From contig NW_027488367.1 of NCBI RefSeq assembly GCF_051014445.1, forward strand, positions 27,575,501 to 27,639,500: DNA of 64,000 nt, given 5' to 3'. The translations under genes were made by a program, and so were the position numbers. Positions 25,369-39,080 of this stretch are shown piece by piece (positions within the stretch are counted from its first letter, which is position 1; each line of letters opens with the position of its first letter). The notes beneath the pieces are model-generated. The model was given only the letters and a program-made list of their open reading frames with translations. It was not told where the DNA came from and ran no database searches. Source of the stretch: Colletes latitarsis (taxonomy: Eukaryota > Arthropoda > Insecta > Hymenoptera > Colletidae).

Positions 25369-26755
25369 TTTAGAGGATAACGCAAGTTAGGGCTGGGATA
25401 GGTCTGGGATTTGCCCTCATCAGGCTCATACTTTCGCGTTTTTCACATACTTGTTGAACAGATCCTGGGTTTTTTCTGGTTTGGGTCACGTAGTAATGTG
25501 GTACCACACTGAAACATTCAATTAAACCTAGTCTTGATAAATATTTTAGAGGATAACGCATGTTAGGTCTGGGTTAGGTCTAGGATTTGCCCTCATCATG
25601 CTCATACTTTCGCAATATTTCTCATACTTCATGGCTAGATGCTGGGCTTTTTCTGGATTGGATCACATAGTAAAGTGGTACCACACTGAAACATTCAATG
25701 AAACCTGGTCTGGATAAATATTTTAGAGGATAACGCATGTTAGGTCTGGGTTAGGTCTGGGATTTTCACTCATCAGACTCATACTTTCACATTCTTCACA
25801 TACTTGTTGAACAGATCCTGGGATATTTTCTGGTTTGGATCACGTAGTAATGTGGTACCACACTGAAACAGTCGACTAAACCTGGTTTCGATCAATATTT
25901 TAGAGGATAACGCAAGTTAGGACTGGGATAGGTCTGGGATTTGCCCTCATCAGGCTCATACTTTCGCATATTACTCATACTTGATGGCTAGATCCTGGGC
26001 TTTTTCAGGATTGGATCACGTAGTAATGTGGTACCACACTGAAACATTCAATTAAACCTAGTCTTGATAAATATTTTAGAGGATAACGCATGTTAGGTCT
26101 GGGTTAGGTCTAGGATTTGCCCTCATCATGCTCATACTTTCGCAATATTTCTCATACTTCATGGCTAGATGCTGGGCTATTTCTGGATTGGATCACATAG
26201 TAAAGTGGTACCACACTGAAACATTCAATGAAACCTGGTCTGGATAAATATTTTAGAGGATAACGCATGTTAGGTCTGGGTTAGGTCTGGGATTTTCACT
26301 CATCAGACTCATACTTTCACATTCTTCACATACTTGTTGAACAGATCCTGGGATATTTTCTGGTTTGGATCACGTAGTAATGTGGTACCACACTGAAACA
26401 GTCGACTAAACCTGGTTTCGATCAATATTTTAGAGGATAACGCAAGTTAGGACTGGGATAGGTCTGGGATTTGCCCTCATCAGGCTCATACTTTCGCGTT
26501 TTTCACATACTTGTTGAACAGATCCTGGGTTTTTTCTGGTTTGGGTCACGTAGTAATGTGGTACCACACTGAAACATTCAATTAAACCTAGTCTTGATAA
26601 ATATTTTAGAGGATAACGCATGTTAGGTCTGGGTTAGTTCTAGGATTTGCCCTCAACATGCTCATACTTTCGCAATATTTCTCATACTTCATGGCTAGAT
26701 GCTGGGCTATTTCTGGATTGGATCACATAGTAAAGTGGTACCACACTGAAACAAT
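25369..26755 (+). repeat. 530-bp three-monomer unit, about 2.6 tandem copies
   Basis: The marker cctcatcatg (cctcaacatg in the third copy) lies at 25591, 26121 and 26651, a 530-bp spacing, which is three monomers plus 2 bp. The unit holds a 'cgcaagttaggactggg' monomer, a 'cgcaatatttctc' / 'gatgctggg' monomer and a 'gggatattttctgg' monomer; the extra bases lie in the last two. The third copy is cut at about 26755. Confidence 0.8.
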
Positions 26756-28690
26756 CAATTAAACCTGGTCTTGATAAATATTTTAGAGGATAGCGCATGT
26801 TAGGTCTGGGTTAGGTCTAGGATTTGCCCTCATCAGGCTCATACTTTCGCATATTGCTCATACTTCATGGCTAGACCCTGGGCTGTTTCTGGATTGTATC
26901 ACGTAGTAATGTGGTACCATGCTGAAACAGTCAATTAAACCTGGTTTCGATCAATATTTTAGAGGATAACGCAAGTTAGGTCTGGGATAGGTCTAGGATT
27001 TGCCCTCATCAGGCTCATACTTTCGCATATTTCTCATACCTCATGGCTAGATCCTGGGCTGTTTCTGGATTGTATCACGTAGTAATGTGGCACCACACTG
27101 AAATAATCAATTAAACCTGGTCTTGATAAATATGTTAGAGGATAACGCATGTTAGGTCTGGGTTAGGTCTAGGATTTGCCCTCATCAGCCTCATACTTTC
27201 GCATATTGCTCATACTTCATGGCTAGATCCTGGGCTGTTTCTGGATTGTATCACGTAGTAATATGGTACCACGCTGAAACAGTCAATTAAACCTGGTTTC
27301 GATCAATATTTTAGAGGATAACGCAAGTTAGGACTGGGATAGGTCTGGGATTTGCCCTCATCAGGCTCATACTTTCGCGTTTTTCACATACTTGTTGAAC
27401 AGATCCTGGGTTTTTTCTGGTTTGGGTCACGTAGTAATGTGGTACCACACTGAAACATTCAATTAAACCTAGTCTTGATAAATATTTTAGAGCATAACGC
27501 ATGTTAGGTCTGGGTTAGGTCTAGGATTTGCCCTCATCATGCTCATACTTTCGCAATATTTCTCATACTTCATGGCTAGATGCTGGGCTATTTCTGGATT
27601 GGATCACATAGTAAAGTGGTACCACACTGAAACAATCAATTAAACCTGGTCTTGATAAATATTTTAGAGGATAGCGCATGTTAGGTCTGGGATAGGTCTG
27701 GGATTTGCCCTAATCAGACTCATACTTTCGCACACTTCGCATACTCGTTGAACTGATCCTGGGTTATTTTCTGGTTTGGATCACATAGTAATGTGGTACC
27801 ACACTGAAACAGTCGATTAAACCAGGTTTCGATCAATATTTTTGAGGATAACGCTTGTTAGGTCTGGGTTAGGTCTGGGATTTGCTCTCATCAGGCTCAT
27901 TCTTTCGCATATTTCTCATACTTGATGGCTAGATCCTGGGCTTTTTCTGGATCGCATCACGTAGTAATGAAGTACAACACTGAAACAGTCAATTAAACCA
28001 GGTTTCCATCAATATTTTAGAGGATAACGCATGTTAGGTCTAGGTTAGGTCTGGGATTTTCACTCATCAGACTCATACTTTCGCATATTTCTCATACTTC
28101 ATGGCTGGATCCTGGGCTGTTTCTGGATTGTATCCCGTAGTAATGTGGGACCACACTGAAACAATCAATTAAACCTGGTCTTGATTAATATTTTAGTGGA
28201 TAGCGCATGTTAGGTCTGGGATAGGTCTGCGATTTGCCCTAATCAGACTCATACTTTCGCACACTTCACATACTTGTTGAACGGATTCTGGGATTTTTCT
28301 GGTTTGGATCACGTAGTAATGTGGTACCACACTGAAACAGTCGACTAAACCTGGTTTCGATCAATATTTTAGAGGATAATTCATGTTAGGTCTAGGTTAG
28401 GTCTGGGATTTACTCCCATCAGGCTCATTCTTTCGCATATTACTCACACTTGATGGCTAGATCCTGGGCTTTTTCTGGATTGGATCACGTAGTAATGTGG
28501 TACCACACTGAAACATTCAATTAAACCTGGTCTTGATAAATATTTTAGAGGATAACGCATGTTAGGTTTGAGTTAGGTCTAGGATTTGCCCTCGTCAGGC
28601 TCATACTTTCGCATATTTCTCATACTTCATGGCTAGATCCTGGGCTGTTTCTGGATTGTATTACGTAGTAATGTAGGGTACCACGCTGAA
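26756..28690 (+). repeat. Five-monomer partial duplication and mixed monomers
   Basis: The block 26429-27309 (881 bp, five monomers) begins again at 27310 and runs to about 27690 before diverging. The part 26.79-27.50 kb also matches 23.97-24.68 kb (offset 2,821 bp). One monomer near 28669 has a 2-bp insertion in the conserved right end (gtagggtaccacg), which is unusual. No gene is seen. Confidence 0.7.
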
Positions 28691-29226
28691 ACAGTCAATT
28701 AAACCTGGTTTCGATCAATATTTTAGAGGATAACGCAAATTAGGTCTGGCATAGGTCTGGGATTCGCCCTAATCAGGCTCATACTTTCACGTTTTTCACG
28801 TACTTGTTGAACTGATCCTGGGTCTTTTCTGGTTTGGATCACGTAGTAATGTGGTACCACACTGAAACAGTCGATTAGACCTGGTTTCGATCAATATTTT
28901 AGAGGATAACGCAAGTTAGATCTGGGATAGGTCTGGGATTCGCCCTAATCAGGCTCATACTTTCACGTTTTTCACGTACTTGTTGAACTGATCCTGGGTC
29001 TTTTCTGGTTTGGATCACGTAGTAATGTGGTACCACACTGAAACAGTCGATTAAACCTGGTTTCGATCAATATTTTAGAGGATAACGCAAGTTAGATCTG
29101 GGATAGGTCTGGGATTCGCCCTAATCAGGCTCATACTTTCACGTTTTTCACGTACTTGTTGAACTGATCCTGGGTCTTTTCTGGTTTGGATCACGTAGTA
29201 ATGTGGTACCACACTGAAACAGTCGA
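28691..29226 (+). repeat. Single monomer amplified three times
   Basis: The variant gattcgccct occurs at 28761, 28937 and 29113, exactly 176 bp apart, each time with tttcacgtttttcacgt, 'gttgaactgatcc' and 'gggtcttttctgg'. The three monomers are nearly identical, unlike their neighbours, which shows local amplification of one monomer. Confidence 0.82.
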
Positions 29227-32200
29227 TTAAACCTGGTTGCGATCATTATTTTTGAGGATAACGCATGTTAGGTCTGGGTTGGGTGTAGGATTTGCCCTCA
29301 TCAGGCTCATTCTTTCGCATATTTCTCATACTTCATGGCTAGATCCTGGGCTATTTCTGGATTCGATCACGTAGTAATGTGGTACCACATTGAAACATTC
29401 AATTAAACCTGGTCTTGATAAATATTTTAGAGGATAACGCATGTTGGGTTTGGGTTAGGTCTAGGATTTGCCCTCATCAGGCTCATACTTTCGCATATTT
29501 CTCATACTTCATGGCTAGATCCTGGGCTGTTTCTGGATTGTATCACGTAGTAATGTGGTACCACGCTGGAGCAGTCAATTAAACCTGGTTTCGATCAATA
29601 TTTTAGAGGATAACGCAAATTAGGTCCGGGATAGGTCTGGGATTCGCCCTAATCAGCCTCATACTTTCGCGTTTTTCACTTACTCGTTGAACTGATCCTG
29701 GGTCTTTTCTGGTTTGGATCACGTAGTAATGTGGTACCACACTGAAACAGTCGATTAAACCTGGTTTCGATCAATATTTTAGAGGATAACGCAAGTTAGA
29801 TCTGGGATAGGTCTGGGATTTGACATCATCAGACTCATACTTTCGCACCCTTCACATACTCGATGAACAGATCCTGGGTTATTTTCTGGTTTGGATCACG
29901 TAGTAATGTGGTACCACACTGAAACAGTCGATTAAACCTGGTTTCGATCAATATTTTAGAGGATAACGCAAGTTAGATCTGGGATAGGTCTGGGATTTGA
30001 CATCATCAGACTCATACTTTCGCATTCTTCACATACTTGTTGAACGGATCCTGGGTTTTTTCTGGTTTGGATCACGTAGTGATGTGGTACCACACTGAAA
30101 AAGTCCATTAAACCTGGTTTGGATCAATATTTTAGAGGATAACGCATGTTAGATCTAGGTTAGCCCTGGGATTTTCACTCATCAGACTCATACTTTCGCA
30201 TTCTTCACATACTCGTTGAACAGATCCTGGGTTATTTTCTGGTTTGGATCACATAGTAATGTGGGACCACACTGAAACAGTCAATTAAACCTGGTTTCGA
30301 TCAATATTTTAGAGAATAATTCATGTTCGGTTTAGGTTAGGTCTGGTATTTGCTCTTATCAGGCTCATTCTTTCGCATATTTCTCATACTTGATGGCTAG
30401 ATCCTGGGCTGTTTCTGGATTGTATCACGTAGTAATGTGGTACCACGCTGAAACAGTCGATTAAACCTGGTTTCGATCAATATTTTAGAGGATAACGCAA
30501 GTTAAGTCTGGGATAGGTCTGGGATTTGACCTCATCAGACTCATACTTTCGCGTTTTTCACATACTTGTTGAACAGATCCTGCGTTTTTTCTGGTTTGGA
30601 TCACGTAGTAGTGTGGTGCCACACTGAAACAGTGCATTAAACCTGGTTGCGATCAATATTTTTGAGGATAACGCATGTTAGGTCTGGGTTAGGTCTAGGA
30701 TTTGCCCTCATCAGGCTCATACTTTCGCATATTGCTCATACTTCATGGCTAGATCCTGGGCTGTTTCTGGATTGTATCACGTAGTAATGTGGTACCACGC
30801 TGAAACAGTCAATTAAACCTGGTTTCGATCAATATTTTAGAGGATAACGCAAGCTAGGTCTAGGTTAGCCCTGGGATTTTCACTCATCAGACTCATACTT
30901 TCGCATTCTTCACATACTTGCTGAACGGATCCTGGGTTTTTTCTGGTTTGGATCACGTAGTAGTGTGGTACCATACTGAGACAGTGCATTAAACCTGGTT
31001 GCGATCAATATTTTTGAGGATAACGCATGTTAGGTCTGGGTTAGGTCTAGGATTTGCCCTCATCAGGCTCATACTTTCGCATATTGCTCTTACTTCATGG
31101 CTAGATCCTGGGCTGATTCTGGATTGTATCACGTAGTAATGTGGGACCACACTGAAACAATCAATTAAACCTAGTCTTGATAAATATTTTAGAGGATAAC
31201 GCAAGTTAGGTCTGGGTTAGGTCTGGGATTTTCACTCATCAGACTCATACTTTCGCATTCTTCACATACTTGCTGAACGGATCCTGGGTTTTTTCTGGTT
31301 TGGATCACGTAGTAGTGTGGTACCATACTGAGACAGTGCATTAAACCTGGTTGCGATCAATATTTTTGAGGATAACGCATGTTAGGTCTGGGTTAGGTCT
31401 AGGATTTGCCCTCATCAGGCTCATACTTTCGCATATTTCTCATACTTGATGGCTAGATCCTGGGCTTTTTATGGATTGCATCACGTAGTAATGAAGTACA
31501 ACACTGAAACAGTCAATTAAACCTGGTTTCGATCAATATTTTAGAGAATAATTCATGTTAGGTCTAGGTTAGGTCTAGGATTTGCCCTCATCAGGCTCAT
31601 ACTTTCGCATATTGCTCATACTTCATGGCTAGATCCTGGGCTGTTTCTGGATTGTATCACGTAGTAATGTGGTACCACGCTGAAACAGTCAATTAAACCT
31701 GGTTTCGATCAATATTTTAGAGGATAACGCAAGCTAGGTCTAGGTTAGCCCTGGGATTTTCACTCATCAGACTCATACTTTCGCATTCTTCACATACTTG
31801 TTGAACGGATCCTGGGTTTTTTCTGGTTTGGATCACGTAGTGATGTGGTACCACACTGAAAAAGTCCATTAAACCTGGTTTGGATCAATATTTTAGAGGA
31901 TAACGCATGTTAGATCTAGGTTAGGCCTGGGATTTGCCCCCATCTGACACATACTTTCGCATTCGTCACATACTTGTTGAACGGATCCTGGGTTTCTTGT
32001 GGTTTGGATCACGTAGTAATGTGGTACCACACTGAAGCATTCAATTAAACCTGGTCTTGATAAATGTTTTAGAGGATAACGCAAGTTAGGTCTGGGATAG
32101 GTCTGGGATTTGACCTCGTCAGACTCATACTTTCGCACCCTTCACATACTCGTTGAACAGATCCTGGGTTATTTTCTGGTTTGGATCACATAGTAATATG

Positions 32201-32540
32201 GTACCACACTGAAACAGTCGATTAAACCAGGTTTCGATCAATATTTTTGAGGATAACGCATGTTAGGTCTAGGTTAGCCCTGGGATTTTCACTCATCAGA
32301 CTCATACTTTCGCATTCTTCACATACTTGTTGAACGGATCCTGGGTATTTTTCTGGTTTGGATCACGTAGTGATGTGGTACCACACTGAAAAAGTCCATT
32401 AAACCTGGTTTGGATCAATATTTTAGAGGATAACGCATGTTAGATCTAGGTTAGGCCTGGGATTTGACCTCATCAGACTCATACTTTCGCACCCTTCACA
32501 TACTCGTTGAACAGATCCTGGGTTATTTTCTGGTTTGGAT
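29227..32540 (+). repeat. Mixed monomers with a two-monomer duplication
   Basis: About 19 monomers. The rare string taccatactgagacagtgca occurs at 30969 and 31321, a 352-bp (two-monomer) repeat. Monomers with 'gtagtgatgtgg' and 'gaaaaagtcc' occur near 30.08, 31.84 and 32.37 kb and again near 33.78 kb. Two 'gaagcattc' monomers with 'tttcttgtggtttgg' sit near 32.0 and 33.94 kb, 1,940 bp apart. No gene is seen. Confidence 0.7.
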
Positions 32541-33562
32541 CACGTAGTAATGTGGGACCACACTGAAACAGCCAATTAAACCTGGTTTCGATCAATATTT
32601 TAGAGAATAATTCATGTTAGGTCTAGGTTAGGTCTGGGATTTACTCTGATCAGGCTCATTCTTTCGCATATTTCTCATACATGTAGAACAGATCCTGGGT
32701 TTTTTCTGTTTTGGATCACGTAGTAATGTGGGACCACACTGAAACAATCAATTAAACCTGGTCTTGATAAATATTTTAGAGGATAACGCATGTTAGGTCT
32801 GCGTTAGGTCTAGGATTTGCCCTCATCAGGCTCATACTTTCGCATATTGCTCATACTTCATGGCTAGACCCTGGGCTGTTTCTGGATTGTATCACGTAGT
32901 AATGTGGTACCACGCTGAAACAGTCAATTAAACCTGGTTTCGATCAATATTTTAGAGGATAACGCAAGTTAGGTCTGGGATAGGTCTAGGATTTGCCCTC
33001 ATCAGGCTCATTCTTTCGCATATTTCTCATACCTCATGGCTAGATCCTGGGCTGTTTCTGGATTGTATCACGTAGTAATGTGGCACCACACTGAAATAAT
33101 CAATTAAACCTGGTCTTGATAAATATGTTAGAGGATAACGCATGTTAGGTCTGGGTTAGGTCTAGGATTTGCCCTCATCAGCCTCATACTTTCGCATATT
33201 GCTCATACTTCATGGCTAGATCCTGGGCTGTTTCTGGATTGTATCACGTAGTAATGTGGTACCACGCTGAAACAGTCTATTAAACCTGGTTTCGATCAAT
33301 ATTTTAGAGGATAACGCAAGTTACGTCTGGGATAGGTCTGGGATTTGCCCTCATCAGGCTCATACTTTCGCGTTTTTCACATACTTGTTGAACAGATCCT
33401 GGGTTTTTTCTGGTTTGGGTCACGTAGTAATGTGGTACCACACTGAAACATTCAATTAAACCTGGTCTTGATAAATATTTTAGAGGATATCGCATGTTAG
33501 GTCTGGGTTAGGTCTAGGATTTGCCCTCATCAGGCTCATACTTTCGCATATTTCTCATACTT
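32541..33562 (+). repeat. About 1.02-kb block, copy 1
   Basis: The block recurs 1,761 bp downstream (ten monomers plus 1 bp). Shared markers are 'cgatcaatattttagag' at 32589 and 34350, 'tggctagacc' against 'gggctagacc', 'cttgataaatatgttag' and 'gttacgtctggg'. Confidence 0.75.
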
Positions 33563-34300
33563 GTTGAACAGATCCTGGGTTTTTTCTGGTTTGGATCACA
33601 TAGTAATATGGTACCACACTGAAACAGTCGATTAAACCAGGTTTCGATCAATATTTTTGAGGATAACGCATGTTAGGTCTAGGTTAGGCCTGGGATTTTC
33701 CCTCATCAGACACATACTTTCGCATTCTTCACATACTTGTTGAACGGATCCTGGGTATTTTTCTGGTATGGATCACGTAGTGATGTGGTACCACACTGAA
33801 AAAGTCCATTAAACCTGGTTTGGATCAATATTTTAGAGGATAACGCATGATAGATCTAGGTTAGGCCTGGGATTTGCCCCCATCAGACACATACTTTCGC
33901 ATTCGTCACATACTTGTTGAACGGATCCTGGGTTTCTTGTGGTTTGGATCACGTAGTAATGTGGTACCACACTGAAGCATTCAATTAAACCTGGTCTTGA
34001 TAAATGTTTTAGAGGATAACGCAAGTTAGGTCTGGGATAGGTCTGGGATTTGACCTCGTCCGACTCATACTTTCGCATTCTTCACATACTTGTCGAACGG
34101 ACCCTGGGTTTTTTCTGGTTTGGATCACGTAGTAATGTGGGACCACACTGTAACAGTCAATTAAACCTGGTTTCGATCAATATTTTAGAGAATGATTCAT
34201 GTTAGGTCTAGTTTAGGCCTGGGATTTTCACTCATCAGCCTCATACTTTCGCATTCTTCACATACTTGTTGAACGGATCCTGGGTTTTTTCCGGTTTGGA
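33563..34300 (+). repeat. Mixed monomers between two block copies
   Basis: About four monomers. They include a second 'gaagcattc' monomer and a monomer with 'agagaatgattcatg' that resembles one near 22.55 kb. No gene is seen. Confidence 0.65.
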
Positions 34301-35323
34301 TCACGTAGTAATGTGGGACCACACTGAAACAGTCAATTAAACCTGGTTTCGATCAATATTTTAGAGAATAATTCATGTTAGGTCTAGGTTAGGTCTGGGA
34401 TTTGCTCTCATCAGGCTCATTCCTTCGCATATTTCTCATACATGTAGAACAGATCCTGGGTTTTTTCTGTTTTGGATCACGTAGTAATGTGGGACCACAC
34501 TGAAACAATCAATTAAACCTGGTCTTGATAAATATTTTAGAGGATAACGCATGTTAGGTCTGTGTTAGGTCTAGGATTTGCCCTCATCAGGCTCATACTT
34601 TCGCATATTGCTCATACTTCAGGGCTAGACCCCGGGCTGTTTCTGGATTGTATCACGTAGTAATGTGGTACCACGCTGAAACAGTCAATTAAACCTGGTT
34701 TCGATCAATATTTTAGAGGATAACGCAAGTTAGGTCTGGGATAGTTCTAGGATTTGCCCTCATCAGGCTCATACTTTCGCATATTTCTCATACCTCAAGG
34801 CTAGATCCTGGGCTGCTTCTGGATTGTATCACGTAGTAATGTGGCACCACACTGAAATAATCAATTAAACCTGGTCTTGATAAATATGTTAGAGGATAAC
34901 GCATGTTAGGTCTGGGTTAGGTCTAGGATTTGCCCTCATCAGCCTCATACTTTCGCATATTGCTCATACTTCATGGCTAGATCCTGGGCTGTTTCTGGAT
35001 TGTATCACGTAGTAATGTGGTACCACGCTGAAACAGTCTATTAAACCTGGTTTCGATCAATATTTTAGAGGATAACGCAAGTTACGTCTGGGATAGGTCT
35101 GGGATTTGCCCTCATCAGGCTCATACTTTCGCGTTTTTACCATACTTGTTGAACAGATCCTGGGTTTTTTCTGGTTTGGGTCACGTAGTAATGTGGTACC
35201 ACACTGAAATATTCAATTAAACCTGGTCTTGATAAATATTTTAGAGGATAACGCATGTTAGGTCTGTGTTAGGTCTAGGATTTGCCCTCATCAGGCTCAT
35301 ACTTTCGCATATTTCTCATACTT
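34301..35323 (+). repeat. About 1.02-kb block, copy 2
   Basis: This copy of 32541-33562 carries private changes (cccgggctg, 'gtttttaccatac', 'gaaatattc'). It also lies in the segment that matches 23.68-25.49 kb at 10,575 bp, so this sequence exists in at least three versions in the window. Confidence 0.75.
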
Positions 35324-36068
35324 GATGGCTAGATCCTGGGCTTTTTATGGATTGCATCACGTAGTAATGAAGTACAACACTGAAACAGTCAATTAAACCT
35401 GGTTTCGATCAATATTTTAGAGAATAATTCATGTTAGGTCTAGGCTAGGTCTGGGATTTGCTCTCATCAGGCTCATTCTTTCGCATATTTCTCATACTTG
35501 GTGGCTAGATCCTGGGCTTTTTCTGGATCGCATCACGTAGTATTGAAGTACAACACTGAAACAGTCAATTAAACCTGGTTTCCATCAATATCTTAGAGGA
35601 CAACGCAAGTTAGGTCTGGGATAGGTCTGGGATTTGCCCTCATCAGGCTCATACTTTCGCGTTTTTCACATACTTGTTGAACAGATCCTGGGTTTTTTCT
35701 GGTGTGGATCACGTAGTAGTGTGGTACCACACTGAAACAGTCCATTAAACCTGGTTTGGATCAATATTTTAGAGGATAACGCATGTTAGGTCTAGGTTAG
35801 GTCTGGGATTTTCACTCATCAGACTCATATTTTCGCATTCTTCACATACTTGTTGAACGGATCCTGGGTTTTTTCTGGTTTGGATCACGTAGTAATGTGG
35901 TACCACACTGAAACAGTCGACTAAACCTGGTTTCGATCAATATTTTAGAGGATAACGCAAGTTAGGACTGGGATAGGTCTGGGATTTGCCCTCATCAGGC
36001 TCATACTTTCGCGTTTTTCACATACTTGTTGAACAGATCCTGGGTTTTTTCTGGTTTGGGTCACGTAG

Positions 36069-39000
36069 TATTGTGGTACCACTCTGGGACTGTCGATTAA
36101 ACCAGGTTTCGATCAATATCTTAGAGAATAATTCATGTTAGGTCTAGGTTAGGTCTGGGATTTACTCCCATCAGGCTCATTCTTTCGCATACTACTCATA
36201 CTTGATGGCTATATCCTGGGCTTTTTCTGGATTGGATCACGTAGTAATGTGGGACCACACTGAAACAATCAATTAAACCTGGTCTTGATAAATATTTTAG
36301 AGGATAGCGCATGTTAGGTCTGGGATAGGTCTGGGATTTGCCCTAATCAGACTCATACTTTCGCACACTTCGCATACTCGTTGAACTGATCCTGGGTTAT
36401 TTTCTGGTTTGGATCACATAGTAATGTGGTACCACACTGAAACAGTCGACTAAACCTGGTTTCGATCAATATTTTTGAGGATAACGCATGTTAGGTCTGG
36501 GTTAGGTCTGGGATTTGCTCTCATCAGGCTCATTCTTTCGCATATTTCTCATACTTGATGGCTAGATCCCGGGCTTTTTCTGGATCGCATCACGCAGTAA
36601 TGAAGTACAACACTGAAACAGTCAATTAAACCAGGTTTCCATCAATATTTTAGAGGATAACGCATGTTAGGTCTAGGTTAGGTCTGGGATTTTCACTCAT
36701 CAGACTCATACTTTCGCATATTTCTCATACTTCATGGCTGGATCCTGGGCTGTTTCAGGATTGTATCCCGTAGTAATGTGGGACCACACTGAATCAATCA
36801 ATTAAACCTGGTCTTGATAAATATTTTAGTGGATAGCGCATGTTAGGTCTGGGATAGGTCTGCGATTTGCCCTAATCAGACTCATACTTTCGCACACTTC
36901 ACATACTTGTTGAACGGATCCTGGGATTTTTCTGGTTTGGATCACGTAGTAATGTGGTACCACACTGAAACAGTCGACTAAACCTGGTTTCGATCAATAT
37001 TTTAGAGGATAATTCATGTTAGGTCTAGGTTAGGTCTGGGATTTACTCCCATCAGGCTCATTCTTTCGCATATTACTCACACTTGATGGCTAGATCCTGG
37101 GCTTTTTCTGGATTGGATCACGTAGTAATGTGGTACCACACCGAAACATTCAATTAAACCTGGTCTTGATAAATATTTTAGAGGATAACGCATGTTAGGT
37201 TTGAGTTAGGTCTAGGATTTGCCCTCATCAGGCTCATACTTTCGCATATTTCTCATACTTCATGGCTAGATCCTGGGCTGTTTCTGGATTGTATTACGTA
37301 GTAATGTGGTACCACGCTGAAACAGTCAATTAAACCTGGTTTCGATCAATATTTTAGAGGATAACGCAAGTTAGGACTGGGATAGGTCTGGGATTTGCCC
37401 TCATCAGGCTCATACTTTCGCGTTCTTCACATACTTGTTGAACGGATCCTGGGTTTTTTCTGGTTTGGATCACGTAGTAATGTGGTACCACACTAAAACA
37501 GTCGACTAAACCTGGTTTCGATCAATATTTTAGAGGATAACGCAAGTTAGGACTGGGATAGGTCTGGGATTTGCCCTGATCATGCTCATACTTTCGCGAT
37601 ATTTCTCATACTTCATGGCTAGATGCTGGGCTATTTCTGGATTGGATCACATAGTAAAGTGGTACCACACTGAAACATTCAACGAAACCTGGTCTGGATA
37701 AATATTTTAGAGGATAACGCATGTTAGGTCTGGGTTAGGTCTGGGATTTTCACTCATCAGACTCATACATTCTCATTCTTCACATAGTTCTTGAACAGAT
37801 CCTGGGATATTTTCTGGTTTGGATCACATAGTATTGTGGTACCACTCTGGGACTATCGATTAAACCAGGTTTCGATCAATATCTTAGAGAATAATTCATG
37901 TTTGGTCTAGGATAGGTCTGGGATTTACTCTCATCAGGCTCATTCTTTCGCATATTACTCATACTTGATGGCTAGATCCTGGGCTTTTTCTGGATTGGAT
38001 CACGTAGTAATGTGGGACCACACTGAAACAATCAATTAAACCTGGTCTTGATAAATATTTTAGAGGATAGCGCATGTTAGGTCTGGGATAGGTCTGGGAT
38101 TTGCCCTAATCAGACTCATACTTTCGCACACTTCGCATACTCGTTGAACTGATCCTGGGTTATTTTCTGGTTTGGATTACATAGTAATGTGGTACCACAC
38201 TGAAACAGTCGATTAAACCAGGTTTCGATCAATATTTTTGAGGATAACGCATGTTAGGTCTGGGATTTGCTCTCATCAGGCTCATTCTTTCGCATATTTC
38301 TCATACTTGATGGCTAGATCCTGGGCTTTTTCTGGATCGCATCACGTAGTAATGAAGTACAACACTGAAACAGTCAATTAAACCAGGTTTCCATCAATAT
38401 TTTAGAGGATAACGCATGTTAGGTCTAGGTTAGGTCTGGGATTTTCACTCATCAGACTCATACTTTCGCATATTTCTCATACATCATGGCTGGATCCTGG
38501 GCTGTTTCAGGATTGTATCCCGTAGTAATGTGGGACCACACTGAATCAATCAATTAAACCTGGTCTTGATAAATATTTTAGTGGATAGCGCATGTTAGGT
38601 CTGGGATAGGTCTGCGATTTGCCCTAATCAGACTCATACTTTCGCACACTTCACATACTTGTTGAACGGATCCTGGGATTTTTCTGGTTTGGATCACGTA
38701 GTAATGTGGTACCACACTGAAACAGTCGACTAAACCTGGTTTCGATCAATATTTTAGAGGATAATTCATGTTAGGTCTAGGTTAGGTCTGGGATTTACTT
38801 CCATCAGGCTCATTCTTTCGCATATTACTCACACTTGATGGCTAGATCCTGGGCTTTTTCTGGATTGGATCACGTAGTAATGTGGTACCACACTGAAACA
38901 TTCAATTAAACCTGGTCTTGATAAATATTTTAGAGGATAACGCATGTTAGGTTTGAGTTAGGTCTAGGATTTGCCCTCATCAGGCTCATACTTTCGCATA

Positions 39001-39080
39001 TTTCTCATACTTCATGGCTAGATCCTGGGCTGTTTCTGGATTGTATTACGTAGTAATGTGGTACCACGCTGAAACATTTA
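36069..39080 (+). repeat. Ten-monomer duplication nested in HOR-C
   Basis: Inside HOR-C copy 1 the marker 'gtattgtggtaccactctg' occurs at 36069 and 37832. The monomers that follow repeat in the same order at an offset of 1,763 bp, for example 'gatagcgcatgttagg' then 'tctgcgatttgccctaatc' then 'ataattcatg'. The same nested pair is present in copies 2 and 3 (42.05/43.81 kb and 48.04/49.80 kb), so it arose before HOR-C was amplified. Confidence 0.78.
38207..38371 (+). repeat. Contracted monomer (about 165 bp) missing one 11-bp unit
   Basis: The sequence passes from 'gcatgttaggtctggg' straight to 'atttgctctc', so only one of the two 11-bp units is present. Corresponding HOR-C monomers keep both. 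The simplest reading is slippage or recombination between the two units. Confidence 0.78.
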
